This document shows, piece by piece, positions 1 through 26,343 of a stretch of DNA of 64,000 nt. Positions within the stretch are counted from its first letter, which is position 1. Each line of letters starts with the position of its first letter. Under the pieces are notes generated by a model that was given only the letters and a program-made list of their open reading frames with translations, was not told the origin of the DNA and made no database searches. Source of the stretch: Amyelois transitella. Its lineage: Eukaryota > Arthropoda > Insecta > Lepidoptera > Pyralidae. The stretch lies in NCBI RefSeq assembly GCF_032362555.1, contig NC_083520.1, positions 2,666,001 to 2,730,000 on the forward strand, written 5' to 3'. The translations under genes and the position numbers were made by a program.

Positions 1-152
1 TAGACAGAGCCAACAGGCTTGAAAAGACTGAATGGCCACGTTCAGCTATTTGGCTTAATGATAGAATTGAGATTCAAATAGTGACAGGTTGCTAGCCCAT
101 CGCCTAAGAATCCCAAGTTTGTAAGCCTATCCCTTACTCGCCTTTTACGCCT
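1..152 (-). repeat. TATG-tailed SINE, truncated copy
   Basis: Partial copy of a SINE present about a dozen times in this window. The recognisable order on the complementary strand is a head with a GTCGCCTTTTACG-like block (complemented), a middle block reading as GCTGAACGTGGCC, and a tail of TACCCCGCAAGGGATATAGA followed by TATG units. Here the tail end runs off the window start. It lies in the intron upstream of the first visible carrier exon. Confidence 0.75.
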
Positions 153-195
153 CACGTACCGAAATTCTATTTGACTTACTCACCTTTATTTTCAG

Positions 196-3100
196 TACCT
201 AAACCGCGTTCACGTGCCAGTAGTCCAACACGGGGACAAGTTCATAGCGGGCGCGGCGGCGGGGGTGACCGCGGTGACTCTGACCTACCCGCTGGACACG
301 ATCCGCGCTCGTCTGGCGTTCCAGGTCCACGGGGAGCACAAGTACTCTGGTATAGCACACGCGGCGGTCACTATGTTCAAAACGGTGGGTGGTACTTTTT
401 GGACATTTCCCTTTTTCATACATGTGTATGTAACACATAAATAAAATCACGCCTCTTTCCCGGAGGGGTAGGCAGAGACTACCTCTTTCCACTTGCCACG
501 ATCTCTGCATACTAACTTCGCTTCATCCACATTCGTAACTCTCTTCATGCAAGCTCGGCGGTTTCGGGTACTTTTGACCTGACCCTTTACCAGGACGTCC
601 TTTTTTTAATCAAGATACGTTCGTCTAGGTCTTCCCACTCCGACCTTTCCCTACACACCTTCCTTGTATATCTGCTTAGTCAACCTGCTTTCATTCATCC
701 CCTCCACATGACCGAACCATCTCAACATACCCTTTTCTGTTCCTGTAACTACATCTTCTTTCACATCACAACATTCCCTTATCACGCTATTCCTTATCCG
801 GTCACTCAATTTCCTTTTTTCATCCGTCATCATTGTTCATCGTTCTCTTGGCGCCCTGGAGAGGGGGTATGACTGTGACTATGATCCTGTATTGTGCTGG
901 AGTAGATAAAGTGTCAATTTGAGATCGATATACATATTGCCGTAAGAGCATAAAAATGATATAAAAACTGTCCATGACGGTCTACCGCTGGTCTTCCTGT
1001 ATCATCAACATCCCAACAAAACATCCCAACCTTGTACGCCAACAGATCTGACCAGTCAAGAATTTTAAGATATGAAACGTTTATCTATCATACAAAACTT
1101 ACCGATTCATTAAAAAATCAATTATCAAGCCTTTTAGTGTCATTAGAATTGTATAATCTATTTAAATGAGAACATCGTGCTGATAACGAATGTTAAGTTT
1201 AATTTTAAATGATTATTGGTATCACCCTATTATCTTCGTTTACAAAGGTTGCAACTGGTCACTTACAAAAAAAATAAAAAATATTTTTTTTACTTTGCTT
1301 GGCATTGTCTGTTTATAAAAAAAAACAATTTGATGTGTCGTACAAATACCTATTACTTATGTTATTTTAATTAATGTTAAAAACACTTTGATTAGCCAGT
1401 ACTCACCGTGACCTCTGGCTTGCCAGATATTTGTTCAAAGCTCAGGTTAAACGCGAGTTATCTTTCATGAATAGGCAGCGTTTGACATTTTTTTACTTTT
1501 CTCAACATACCCTCTTTTTTGTGGTCAATACATACTCTTTTACTCCACACGTTTTACATTTATCAATACTTTTTAACTTATATTACAAATTTACACCCGC
1601 ACATACATAAATTGTATTATAGTATAATACATAAAAGATATGTATTCTTCATCGTAAAGAAACTCGCCAAAAACTATTGGACCTATTTGTGATATTTTCC
1701 ATAGAGACGGACAAAACATTCAGAAATTATTTAAATTTTGAATTTATTCATGTATTAATAAAAATTCTGAAATTAATAAATATGTGTAATAATGTCGTGG
1801 GTCAGTCACAATAAATGAAAACACCAGATTTCCGTTCAAGGCGAGTCTTGTCTTGTCGTCTTCTGAATCGATAGTCATTTTTTTACTAATTTATCTGTTA
1901 GTTTTTAAAATTAAACGTCACAAAATATAGAAATAAATTTATTTTGTTTTTTTGATGCCAAGAGTCCGACTGTCCATAGAGGCTGCAACTTGCGTTAATA
2001 TATGATACCTCTAATGTGTATATGTAATTTCAATTTCAAATTCTTTATTGCATATCATGAAGTACATCAGTTGAATTACAGTTACTGCTTATAAATAGGT
2101 ACAATATGAACCCTGTTGGGCATCGCAATTATAAAATAATATGGAACGGCGGGCATTTGCCGTTTACAGGAAGGCGGCGCGCGCGCACTCTACCGCGGTT
2201 TCGTGCCAACCATGGTGGGCATGATCCCCTACGCCGGCTTCAGTTTCTACTGCTTCGAGTCACTGAAATACGTCTGCATGAAGTACCTCCCCACCACGCT
2301 GTGTCGCAAGTGCGAGCGTAACACTGGTCAGTGAGATTTATCTTTTTACCTTTATAGTTTTTAGAGTAAGCTCCTGGAAGCAACGGCAGTGAGAGGGATT
2401 TTTCAGTATTTTTTGACGTCATAATGTATAACTTTTATTTTTGTACATTTGGATGACCAACACCAAATTATACAGTGATAGTTTGTATGAAGTATGTGTT
2501 GTTATCTGTTTGTATCGTGATTTTTATTTTAGACTTATTTTTGTAGTATTTTTGAGACTCCAACATAAGACATAAAATCAGTTCTCGCTATGATTAAGAA
2601 GTCAGAAATTAGAATAGAATAGATTTATTTTCAAAATTGGATACAAGGTATCACTTATTGACGTCACATAACTTAAATCTAATTATAACTACTACCGCTT
2701 CCAAAGCGCATTTGTAGAAAAATTGACTCCCTGATTGTTATTTAAGTTAAATATTCCCCTAATATAAAATCTTAACAGAATCAAAAGTTAGGACGTCCTG
2801 GTAAAGGGTCAGGTCACAAGTACCCGAAACCGCCGAGCTTGCATGAAGAGAGTTATGAATGTGGATGAAGCGAAGGAAGTATGCAGAGATCGTGGCAAGT
2901 GGAAAGAGGTAGTCTCTGCCTACCCCTCCGGGAAAGAGGCGTGATTTTATGTATGTATGTACATATGTATCAAAAGCAGTACCAACATTGGTCCTCCTTC
3001 TGATAATGTAGGTACATATTTTCAAACTGTGATTTTTTTTTCAATTTATTTTTGAACCTACATATTACACCCAGGCGGTCTAGTACTGACTGTGCCCGGC

Positions 3101-5255
3101 AAGCTGGTGTGCGGCGGGCTGGCGGGCGCGGTGGCGCAGTCTGTGTCGTACCCGCTGGACGTGACGCGGCGCCGCATGCAGCTCGCCTGCATGGACCCGC
3201 ACACCGCCAAGTTTGGGTCAGTCACATCACATGACACACACATAAATACGGTCACGTCTTTATCCCTTGCGGGGTAGACAGAGCCAACCGTCCTGAAAAG
3301 TCTGATTGGCCACGTTCAGCTATATATTTGGGCTTAATGATAGTATTGAGATTCAAATAGTACCAGGTTGCTAGCCCGTCGCCTGAAACAAGAATTCCAA
3401 GTTTGTAAGCCTATTACCTTAGTCGCCTTTTACGACATCCATGGGAAAGAGATGGAGTGGTCCTATTCTTTTTTGTATTGGTGCCGGGAACCACACGACA
3501 CACGAACCTTGTTTTTATTCCTTATGGGGGGAAGTAGAGATAAAATAACGCACCTTTATTCCTTACGGAGGGAGGTAATGATAACGTAACACGTCTTTAT
3601 TCCACACGGAGGGAGGCGACAAAGACGTTATAACACGTCTTTCTTCGTATGCAATAGACCTGTACACCGCAAAATTTGTGTCAGTCACATTTTAGAGAGT
3701 CTCAAGAATTGATGCTCCACCTTTAACTGGATGATGAAATATGATGTAACTGGATGACGATGGAGGTGAAGGTTGTTAACCCAATGCTCAATAAGAGATT
3801 TCCAAGCTTTGCCTTTCTTTTGATTTACTTTTTATAATATGCTCAATATTTTTTCTCTCGCTTCTAAACCAGCATAATGTTTATATTAATTTATAAAATA
3901 CTGGGGTAAATAATTAGGTTAAAACTAAAATATTTTTCATAAGGTTTCGTACTCAATGAAATTATTGAACTGAAAGGTGTTATTATAACTTTCAACGGAG
4001 TTGGGTCTTTAATTAAATACTTTGACACAACACTAACATATCACTCACTTCTTTCTAGCATACCTACGAGTAGAGCAATTATTAATCTAATTAGTATGTG
4101 TCATAAAATATTTTTATTTTTTACTAACCGTGCCATTTCTTTTTGCACGTCTGTCGGTGTCGGCGAATCACAGGAGGTTTGTTACACAATACTTAGTATG
4201 ATAGCTTTATGTGTGTGTTTGCGTGGTTTATTGCACATTACCTAGTCACCTTTGTCCACCTCGGTAAATTAATTTTAACCAAGGTGTATAAAAACCCTGC
4301 TTGTGTTCAATTATTTCACCATGAGTTAAAAATTTTATTTTATCATGAGTGAAATTTCAAATTGTTTTATGAGGAAACTTAATGTATTGTTGTTATTCTG
4401 GGTTATATCACTCAGTCGTAAAATGATTGTTTAGTCACAGCAGTATTTATTCGTTTAAATACAATAATTTAGCTTCTGCGTGTGTAGTTTGCGTTTATTT
4501 TGAATTTGCTTGTATTAATTCCATTGTATTTTTTAACTTTAAAACACGAGCTAGCTATGCAGTAGACGCATATTATGAGTAACATCTGATAGCTCATAAA
4601 ATCCTTCCAGCTTTAGAATCTGAATATAGCAACAAATTTTCAAAAAAAAGAAGAAAAATTACTTGTTATCCTCCAAATGCGCTCATTAGTAAAATCAAAA
4701 CGTTCACAATCCACTTCAGTATCTGTCCGTAAATTAACTTACAGTCCGTCAGCATGGCACGCGCGACGCTGTTTTTATCGCGCGAAAATCTATCTCTATC
4801 CCGTATCACGTCATAATAACAAGCGAAACAGTGATAGTTTTTCACGAAGAGCGAGAAATTAAACTGTTACACATAAAAAAGTTATGCATGTTGGGCTATC
4901 TCTGTTGCTACCTGCTTACCCTTTTGTCCATACCAAAAATGCGTTTTGTTAGTGACGTCGCCTCGTTATTTTTTTTTAATTAGCCTAGTATGTGTGTTCC
5001 ATGCTTTTGTGTATGTCCGAAATATATTTTATTTATTTTTTTCATAAATAATTGACTTTCAATAAAATATATTCCAGCACGGGCATGATCAAAACTCTAA
5101 CGTTGATATACCACGAGAACGGCATAGCGAAAGGCCTGTACCGCGGCATGAGCATCAACTACATCAGAGCCATACCCATGGTGGCCACCAGCTTCTCCAC
5201 CTACGAGCTGATGAAGCAACTTCTACAATTAGACACGGGCATGAAGGTCTCTTAA
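196..5255 (+). CDS. SLC25A16: SLC25A16-type mitochondrial carrier, C-terminal part (4 exons)
   Basis: Member of the six-helix mitochondrial carrier family in the inner membrane. The closest match from memory is SLC25A16 (Graves disease carrier homologue), linked to coenzyme A transport. Exons are 196-384, 2170-2326, 3075-3216 and 5078-5255; all introns are GT/AG with matching phases (0, 1, 2), giving 222 residues. Carrier signatures PLDTIRAR (repeat 2) and PLDVTRRR (repeat 3) are present. So are the SLC25A16-like stretches [39 protein letters not shown] and [13 protein letters not shown], and the end [13 protein letters not shown]. The family is about 330 aa, so roughly the first 100 residues lie before the window. 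Introns hold a LINE fragment, a LINE 3' end and a SINE. SLC25A42 is a less good alternative, because the GEHKYSGI and [10 protein letters not shown] blocks fit A16 better. Confidence 0.9.
418..836 (-). mobile_element. RTE-like LINE, 3' fragment (reverse)
   Basis: Reverse-orientation 3' fragment of the same non-LTR retrotransposon as the longer copy at 31.9-32.7 kb. The complement encodes the C-terminal reverse-transcriptase peptide block [18 protein letters not shown] and then the block that ends in a short tandem tail. The reading frame is broken downstream of IYKEGV. It sits just after the first carrier exon. Confidence 0.8.
2594..2712 (-). mobile_element. LINE 3'-end fragment
   Basis: The complement reads GCGCTTTGGAAGCGGTAGTA, then GACGTCAATAAGTGATACC and TTGTATCCAATTTTGAAAAT. 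The same block lies in forward orientation at 39,990-40,125. It looks like the 3' end of a LINE family I know as common in moths. No coding part is retained. Confidence 0.65.
2789..2970 (+). mobile_element. RTE-like LINE, 3' terminal fragment
   Basis: Close copy of the last 180 bp of the element at 32.5-32.7 kb, including GGACGTCCTGGTAAAGGGTC, the coding end for YPSGKEA and the TATGTATGTATG tail. It lies about 100 bp upstream of the third carrier exon. Confidence 0.85.
3230..3503 (-). repeat. TATG-tailed SINE, near full length
   Basis: Reverse copy with tail, middle and head blocks: the complement begins with a GTGTGGTTCCCGGCACCAA-like head and ends with CTACCCCGCAAGGGATAAAG. It sits in carrier intron 3, between exon 3 and a decayed copy of that exon's end. 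Confidence 0.8.
3650..3690 (+). pseudogene. decayed copy of the end of carrier exon 3
   Basis: About 41 bp in the same orientation as the gene, repeating the exon 3 end and its donor flank (3188-3229). By eye about 32 of 40 positions agree, including ACACCGC and GTCAGTCACAT. The copy is separated from the real exon by a SINE and a stretch of degenerate repeats. It has no open coding potential of its own. Confidence 0.6.
4756..4860. repeat. short hairpin-forming repeat, copy 1
   Basis: Roughly 95-bp unit with imperfect inverted arms (CGCGCGAAAATCTATCTC on the left, GTGATAGTTTTTCACG on the right) around TCCCGTATCACGTCA. A second copy with better arms lies near 37,072-37,190. No coding capacity. 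It may be a MITE or a SINE fragment. Confidence 0.5.
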
Positions 5256-5299
5256 TGTACAACTTTTGTAAAAAAAAAGTTATCAACATTTGTAAAGAG

Positions 5300-5305
5300 A
5301 ATAAA
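5300..5305 (+). terminator. polyadenylation signal of carrier gene
   Basis: Canonical AATAAA 45 bp after the carrier stop codon. Confidence 0.6.
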
Positions 5306-8300
5306 GGTTGGAATAATATAAGACTTTAGAAATGCCATTTGTATTTGAAACTATATGAATGAAGTGTTCTATTCAGTTGAAAAGCAGTCAGTGTTGTGGT
5401 CTCATCAGTTTACCAGTACATGTCATTTCTATAATCTTATATTATTCCGAATTGTAATACATAGTCTTATTCGACATAAAATACGAGGCAAAGTTAGTTT
5501 TAAGTTTAAGCGAAGAAAATACGACAAGCGAACAGTAGATTTTAATGACAATTTAGTACATGCTTGCCTGATTTACGCAGACCTAGCCTACCCGGTTATC
5601 ATAAGAGAATTTAGTTCTCCCCAGGTGGGACGCATCCCGGAAGTGGTGGCGTACAAAAATATCATTTAAATTGGTGAAAATATAATAATGATTAATTTTA
5701 TAGTCACAATTGCGTGATAAGACATTTAGAAATTTAACTTTATTTACTACGTGGCATAAAAGACATTTATAAATGATTGAACATAATCGATTAAGAATAT
5801 ATAAATTTAGAATAACCATTATCAATGATAACCTCTGACCAAAAACTTATGTAAAATCCTATTGAATATCTATCAAGTGCAAACATCGGTCAGTTATTAT
5901 TAGTTTCCTGTTAAACGTACATAACTAAAAATATATATAAAAATTTTAATATTTTTTTATGCAAAAAGTGTTATTTCCATAGACAAAAAGAGACTAGACT
6001 GTAGACCTAGAATTGGCAAATCAAAGACTAATCATTACATTCTGTCTATAAACAAGCATGTTTTTTGTCATTATATTATAAGAAATGAAATAAATATAAA
6101 ATTAAACACATGTTCATTCATAAGTACATTTTAAATAACAAAGCATATTCTGTGAGTTTCATTTATAAGAAAATCTATACAAATACCATGGTTTATATCA
6201 GTATTTGGGAGTACTTAACCCTCTTTTGACTCAGGAAAACAAATAATATAAATTATAAATTCAAGAATAGCGTATATTTGTAAACGCTTAATGACAAACT
6301 AAATAAAAATATATCTTGACTTATATTCATGAAGAAAAGATGGATGCGGTATGTATAGGTTTTCCAGAGTAGTTAGTACGAGTTTTACTCTTTTCTTTCT
6401 AATTTGTATTTGATTTGATCAGCGCCACCAAGTGGTAACGCGATGGCACTAATGCAATTCCATACAAATTCGCGATTACTCGCTCGACGCTTCGTTTGAT
6501 CGAGTAAAACTCGTAAACTGGGGTTAGCCCAGGAATACGTTTTTAAATAACAAAGTCCGCAATTTTTGTTGGTGCTAATTCATAACAAAAGCCAGGTTTT
6601 GAAGAAAAAATATGTGAAGTTTAAACTCAATTAAGTATATAATACTCCATTGGTATGTTACCTCTATGTATCTTATTTTAATCCAAGTGGTGCCTGTTAT
6701 TTTCGATTTTAACTATTATAACTTCCATGTTATTACCACGAGTGCATCTAATGCACGACTCAATGTAGATAGATTTAATTGTGACATGTTTTTCTGTATG
6801 TTTAGTTTATATATTAATATTAGTATCCACATGGAATTTTAGCGTAGGTATTGAATTCATTCATTCCATTAAGTACATTGTCAAGTAGTTAAATTTTGAA
6901 CGAAATGTTCATATTTAAATTAAGAAAAAATGGTCGGCAAATATTTTTTATATTAGAATGCAAAGTAACGAACCATTAGATGTTACTAAGGATATGTAAT
7001 TAATATTTAAGATCCTTTTCAACAAACCTAGACTTGGATTTTTACTTACAGGATACCAAAGATAAATTCTGAATTTATTAAAAGACCGATTGTGCATTAA
7101 AGTCTAAATATTTTAGGGATGAGTTCAAGAACATGACGTTTTTCCCAAGGAAAAGATGATCAGTGCTTTTTAACACAACCCCTTAAAATACCGACTCTCT
7201 TTCCGAGAAATAATTTTGCAATTTTCTTGTCTACCTTTGGCATATTTTTTATCTTTTTCAGACCTTTACTTTATACATATATAAGTAAAGTAAATACATT
7301 TCCCGTTTATTTTTATCCTATCTGTCGACGCCCGCCGAAGCCGTGACACTATCCATTAATTATATTGGCTCAAAGTTAGATTTAAATAAACGTAGACAAG
7401 AGTAGGTATAAAAAACTATTTGAAAATACTCACGCACGATTTAATTTTAAATCTGTGAAACTGCTCTCGCGTAGCTCTCTTTCTGTTTTCAAAAAAAATT
7501 CTTTAATGTTCGTACACAAAAATTCACAAAATTTCGTCTATTATAGGGATTTGAATGCAAATTTGAATATTAATCGCAGAATAATTGACAATATGCATAA
7601 ATAATAAATACTTTTAGACAAATAAAATATTTTTCTACATTAAAAGGTTGTTTTTTTTTTACCTAAAAATTTACAAGATCACTCTTTCATCATAGCTTAA
7701 TCTCGATGGATTTCAAAGCTAGGGGTCAGCTGAACACAGTATGTGTAACATGTTAAATGTCTACCTACACACAAGAACGAAACTCCAGATACATGCCTTT
7801 GTACTTTATGGTTAGTTCACACAAAGACGAGACAAGTTTCCTGATGATGATTTTAATAAAGCGACTCAACATTTATCCGCATCCGTATTATGTACTCATA
7901 GGTATGTACATAATTATATCATTATTTAACCTTATTCCGCTGCCCCGAGGCGCGGAATTGCGACACGTCAGTCGGTGTATGCAACACCGTCACTGCATTA
8001 TTTTCTCGGTTCGCCCTTAATATCCCAAATCGATGAAAAAAGGTGTACCTACATAGTACAATGTGAAAAAATAAAAGAATTATTATTTTATAATTAATTT
8101 TATTTCTTATCTAATAACTATCAACGGCATCGTACAGTTGCAAGAATAAATTATTTATCGGGTTGTTTACATTTTATTATTTGCCATATTTCATTTTATT
8201 GATTATAATGGATATCGGCGCAACATCAACAGTTTGGGAGTCCACGTTGACTCTTGTTAATACAAAAGTCACCGCGTCCTATTGCCTTGTATGTTAAATT

Positions 8301-11300
8301 TACTACGCAGATTTCATAAAAAGCCTTAATTTTATTCATCCGAGCTTCGATAGCATGAAATACTTAATCATTTCAGAAAGAATTAAAAAAAGACACCCAA
8401 CGTCAAAATTTCAACCCGACTTTCAAATGAAAGATCCATATTTCACGCGAACGAAGCTCTACGTACATTTTTTTTTAATTTTTGAATATTATAATTATTT
8501 TTTACCTAAAACTTACATACTTAATACTTACATAAACGTGTGGTTTCAGATGTCATTTGGTGGGGTAAGTCTTTGTATATATTACACACACGTGTTTTAA
8601 TAGAAATTATAAACTTTTAATCGATAATAAATTTTTGCCTGGCGTACACAATTCATTGAAACATGGCACTGACAAAAAGCCTACCGATTGAGTAAGATCT
8701 GTGCCTATCGGGTGCAAAGGATAATTTTTAAATAAATGACACTTTTAATCTCACATGCCGCAGTCTATAAATTAATAGAATACATTGTTAATGCAAAATG
8801 TGGGATCATGAGACTGAACATGACACTAATTTTAAAATAGGTATTTTTGTGTACTTCAGCGAAAGAGGAATATTAAATCAAATTTGTCAGCAACGATTTC
8901 TCCTTTCGTGTGATGAGGGGATACTATCCAACTTATAATATGAATGGGTATGAAATATTAATTAATTCTATAATGGAACCGGTCTGTAGAAAATCTCGTT
9001 TTGAACTTACGTTTGTTCTGTAAATTCCCAAAATTCAATTTCCAATCGATGCTTATTTCACTGTAAGGTAGACAATTTAAACGACTTTTTCTTCCAGAAA
9101 AACATAGCAGTCAGAAAAGTTATTCGCGAATTGTCAAGCCTTAATTATCTGCAGTCATAGTTCCATCTTTTGGTATTTACATAATTACCTAAACTGAATA
9201 TCAAATATAAAAATAATTAAAACTCCACTCTTGTGAAACGTTTTTCGTGCTCAATCAAGAAAAGGAGAATTTAGACAAAGAAATGCACAATTTTACGTTT
9301 CGGATAAGTTCATAATGCTTTTTACATTTCGGAGTTAGATCCTCACTATAACGCAGTAAAATTAAATGCTTAATGTATTGGTAGGCACATTGCACATTAA
9401 CATGTGATTGGGCACTGTACAGAGCAGCTATCAATGGATAAAAAAAAATATTCAAAACTAAAATATCAATAGAAAATATTTTTTTAAATAACTACGCCGT
9501 TGAGGCGCGTTTTCAGCACGAGCATAGTGTAAACAAATATTTGAGAACGAACATTAAACTTGTAACAAAACTTGTGGAGTGTACATGATTTAAAGTAATA
9601 TTAAATTTTGAAAATTTAGTTTAGTTAGAAACGATAATTCTATCAAAAACTTGAAGGATAAATAGGCCACACTTCTATTCAGTAGCCGTTGTAAAATCAG
9701 TAAATAAAAATACGTCTTTTGCATGTCCCTTTTTTTCAGAATGTATTGATATGACGTAATGTTTGCATTCAAATATTAAAAATGATCACGCTGAAAACGC
9801 TCCTGATGAAACTGTCATCTATATTGCATGCCGAAGAAGATCACAAGCTAGCGGACATCGCGTGGGAAATTCATCTCCTGCAGACTTTATACTTTTAAAA
9901 TCGATAGATTTTTATAGGGCACAAGAAAGATATAGTTGCACTCTTATGAAAGTGTTTATCACAATTATTTTAACTAATTTCAGCATCAGTCGCCACTTAT
10001 TGGACTGTACATATTCATGAGTTCAGTCGCAACCAGAAATCAAAAATCTATATTCTGCAGGGAAAGTCACCAAGGATTATGATGGTATGTCCATTCGGTC
10101 CAATCGATGGTGACTCGAAATAAAACTACGTGTTAGTAAATTTACGGTGTTTAATATGGTCAAATTTCTCGATACATTACATAGAGGATACGACGCGGCC
10201 CTAATGAACATACCAACGAGACGGTAGCAGTGATCGGGCAAGACTAATTACAAATTGCGCTTGCGGAACACACACAGAATGACCAATATCCCAAGTCGTG
10301 TGAAAATGCTGCAGAATTTTAATCTGGTACCACAATAAAAGCAGCGATTTTCGTTCGAAACTAGACTGTCATTCGATGAAGAACATCAGTCATAAGAAAG
10401 AAACACACAGAGTTAGTGTGTCAGCAATTTAAAAAAATACCCGACCGAAAATCCCGTTGGAAAAAAGTCATCGACGTAATTATCACATTAGTATGTAGGA
10501 AACATCATGACATTTTGCGAATCGCTTATTCATGAAATAAGTCATTCTGCGTGTGCGCCGCGGTGACATCCACTTAAAATTTAAATGCACTCGTGCGCTC
10601 CCGCACGCAATTTTCACACCAGATATAAGCTACTTCCATAACCCATACGTTTATTGTTCGACACGACCGAGGGACTTGGGAATTTACGATTCGCTCAAAT
10701 TATCCGGAGATGTAAATCTCCATTATTGTATAAAGCAAAAAAAAATCACCATTAATTAACCTTCGTCGAAAATCAATTTTACATCTTCTATTTGCAAAAT
10801 ACCATAAAAATCATCTGTTTACATTGAAAGTTTAATGCGTTGGTCTGCTTTGTCAACAGATTAAAATATTGAAAGAACATAAAATTCACCATTTAGTCCA
10901 CTAAATACTGTATTATCAAAATCATTTTCAACGATATTGTTCATTTGTTTTGGTTTCATAAAAACGTAAGTTATACGTAACGCCCAATGTACAATATAAA
11001 TTATTTAGCCAGATAGCTAAACAATACCAATATTTACTAAATTAAACTGCAATCTCACATCTTGTTTGCAAACACGTCTTACCAACACGAACATGACGCG
11101 ATCGGATTTACTGTGTTTCTTGATAAGTTAATATCTTTACTCTATGCCAAAAAATGGAAATGATTAGTGGTGGATTCTTAACAGGATACTGAAATTTTTA
11201 CCCATTATTAACAGATACAAATACTAACTTAATACCTGTTTGGTGCTAAATATGATTTTGAGAAGACAGTTTCTGGTCACTATTCAAAGCAGTTTTTATT

Positions 11301-11587
11301 GAGATTTAGTGTTTCTATATTCATTTCACAATGGACAGAATCGCTAAACCATTAATACGTCACCAATAAATTGCATTGAAAGAGGGACAATTAGTCCCAT
11401 TATTGTCAAAACGTAACACTTTTGATCACATTGTGCAATACAACTCATACGAGTAGATATAGATATCAACAGATATAAAAGAGAAATAAAAGCAAATAAG
11501 ATTTAAAATAACACTGTAATAAAGGCGAACAAAACGCGACGTTTCCGGATATAAACGACTTCGAAACCGGCGAACATGAAACATAGT
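5306..11587. other. intergenic, AT-rich, no gene recognised
   Basis: Between two convergent genes (carrier + and mts -). Both strands give only short frames with no family resemblance. The stretch contains a MITE-like unit at 6.4-6.5 kb. It also has a small hairpin near 7,960-7,985 (CGGTGT / ACACCG arms) and long poly-A/T-rich tracts. Confidence 0.5.
6378..6514. mobile_element. MITE-like unit with 13-bp terminal inverted repeats
   Basis: Perfect 13-bp inverted ends ACGAGTTTTACTC (6378-6390) and GAGTAAAACTCGT (6502-6514) flank a non-coding core containing GCGCCACCAAGTGGTAACGC. The size fits a MITE. No clear target-site duplication was verified. Confidence 0.45.
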
Positions 11588-11634
11588 GGGGGGAGTGGGG
11601 GGCCCTCGGTCGCGGGGAGGGGGCGGAGGGGGGC
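11588..11634 (+). other. G-rich tract, possible G-quadruplex
   Basis: More than four runs of three to six G within 47 bp, in a GC-rich island amid AT-rich DNA. It lies about 620 bp downstream of the mts stop codon in the sense of transcription. The transcript strand would be C-rich. Confidence 0.5.
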
Positions 11635-11795
11635 GCCCCGCACCGCTGCTGCGTGATATGCGCCTCCGCTGTTGACAAACAAAATTAATTTTAGAAATTT
11701 CCTAAAATTTCACTAGCATGTTAGATAATAATGTAATTAGGTCCTTAGATTATGCTGTACATTTCTTTTCTTTATTCCTATTTGCCATTTTGTGT

Positions 11796-11881
11796 AACAT
11801 GATGAAGCCAATACGTAGATACTATCTACGTATTGGCTTCATCATGTTCCCAGCATACTATCTACTAGATAGTATGCTGGG
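11796..11881. repeat. two adjacent perfect palindromes
   Basis: First: arms of 26 bp (11796-11821 and 11823-11848) with a 1-bp spacer. Second: arms of 16 bp (11849-11864 and 11866-11881) with a 1-bp spacer, core CTATCTACTAGATAG. They abut each other and then a truncated LINE 3' fragment. Confidence 0.85.
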
Positions 11882-11965
11882 ATCGTCGTAAGTGGAAAGA
11901 TGTAGTCTCTGCCCACTCCTCCCGAAAAAGGCGTGATTTTTTGTTTCTATATATATGTATGTACG
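11881..11965 (+). mobile_element. RTE-like LINE, 85-bp 3' terminal fragment
   Basis: Matches the last coding block and tail of the 32-kb element (GATCGTCGTAAGTGGAAAGA, then AGGCGTGATTTTTTG and a TATATATG run). Its truncated 5' junction coincides with the end of the palindrome pair. Confidence 0.75.
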
Positions 11966-12250
11966 CTTTCAGGGTAGAGTTAATATCTCTGACTCATCTT
12001 TACGTGTTCCCCCGTATACACCCTCCAGTGCTTTGCTTCAAAGCTCGGAGCCCGCTTGAATCGCTTGATACTCCGGTACTTTTCCTGTTTCTTAGAACAG
12101 CGGTACCGATATATGACGATCAGTCAGTCAATACACGGAACGTAACACAGAACAATATTTTTGTCTAGATGGAATAATTTGTAAAGAATACATAAAGTTT
12201 TAATCAGTTAAGTGTCTATGAATGAAATTATACTACTACTTACATGCAGC

Positions 12251-25955
<13,705 letters not shown>

Positions 25956-26109
25956 ACTTTGTGTCTGTAGATTTAACGTACGAAACGTTAAATAGGTTTG
26001 TAATTATCTATCTTATAAACGTATACAAATTCATGCGAGATAAATTATTTTAACACTTTGGCTAGAAAACTGAGTACGGCAGACACTTACAAAATGGCGT
26101 ACACTTGCG

Positions 26110-26117
26110 TGACGTCA
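26110..26117. promoter_or_regulatory. CRE-like palindrome upstream of mts
   Basis: TGACGTCA, the full cAMP-response-element palindrome, about 155 bp upstream of the canonical mts start codon. It sits in a locally less AT-rich stretch with GCCACCAAGCGGC. If transcription starts further upstream (see exon 0), this would be intronic. Confidence 0.45.
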
Positions 26118-26274
26118 AATTTAGCTACGAAAGCCACCAAGCGGCAAACCAAAGAACTAAAAGATGATGCTATTTAAGGGTGCATTCAGTCATTTTTGCA
26201 TTCAATTGTACTAACTAGTAATTTGAATCTTCTGATTTTAAATGTAAACTTTTATACCGCAACAAATTACTTAC

Positions 26275-26343
26275 TTTAAGAGAACTCGATGGTGTTAATT
26301 TAGCCTTAGCCATTGCTTGCGATGTATCTACTAAAAATTCCAT
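26275..26343 (-). CDS. candidate upstream in-frame exon of mts (exon 0)
   Basis: A 69-bp open segment on the minus strand begins ATGGAATTTTTAGTAGAT and ends at an ideal donor (AAA then GTAAGT). The peptide starts MEFLVDTSQAMAK and ends PSSSLK. Joined to a TCTACAG acceptor at 25965, the frame runs through Thr-Gln-Ser into the normal Met1 of PP2A-C, giving 26 extra residues. It could equally be a 5' UTR exon, or the first exon of another minus-strand gene whose later exons I cannot see. Confidence 0.35.
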
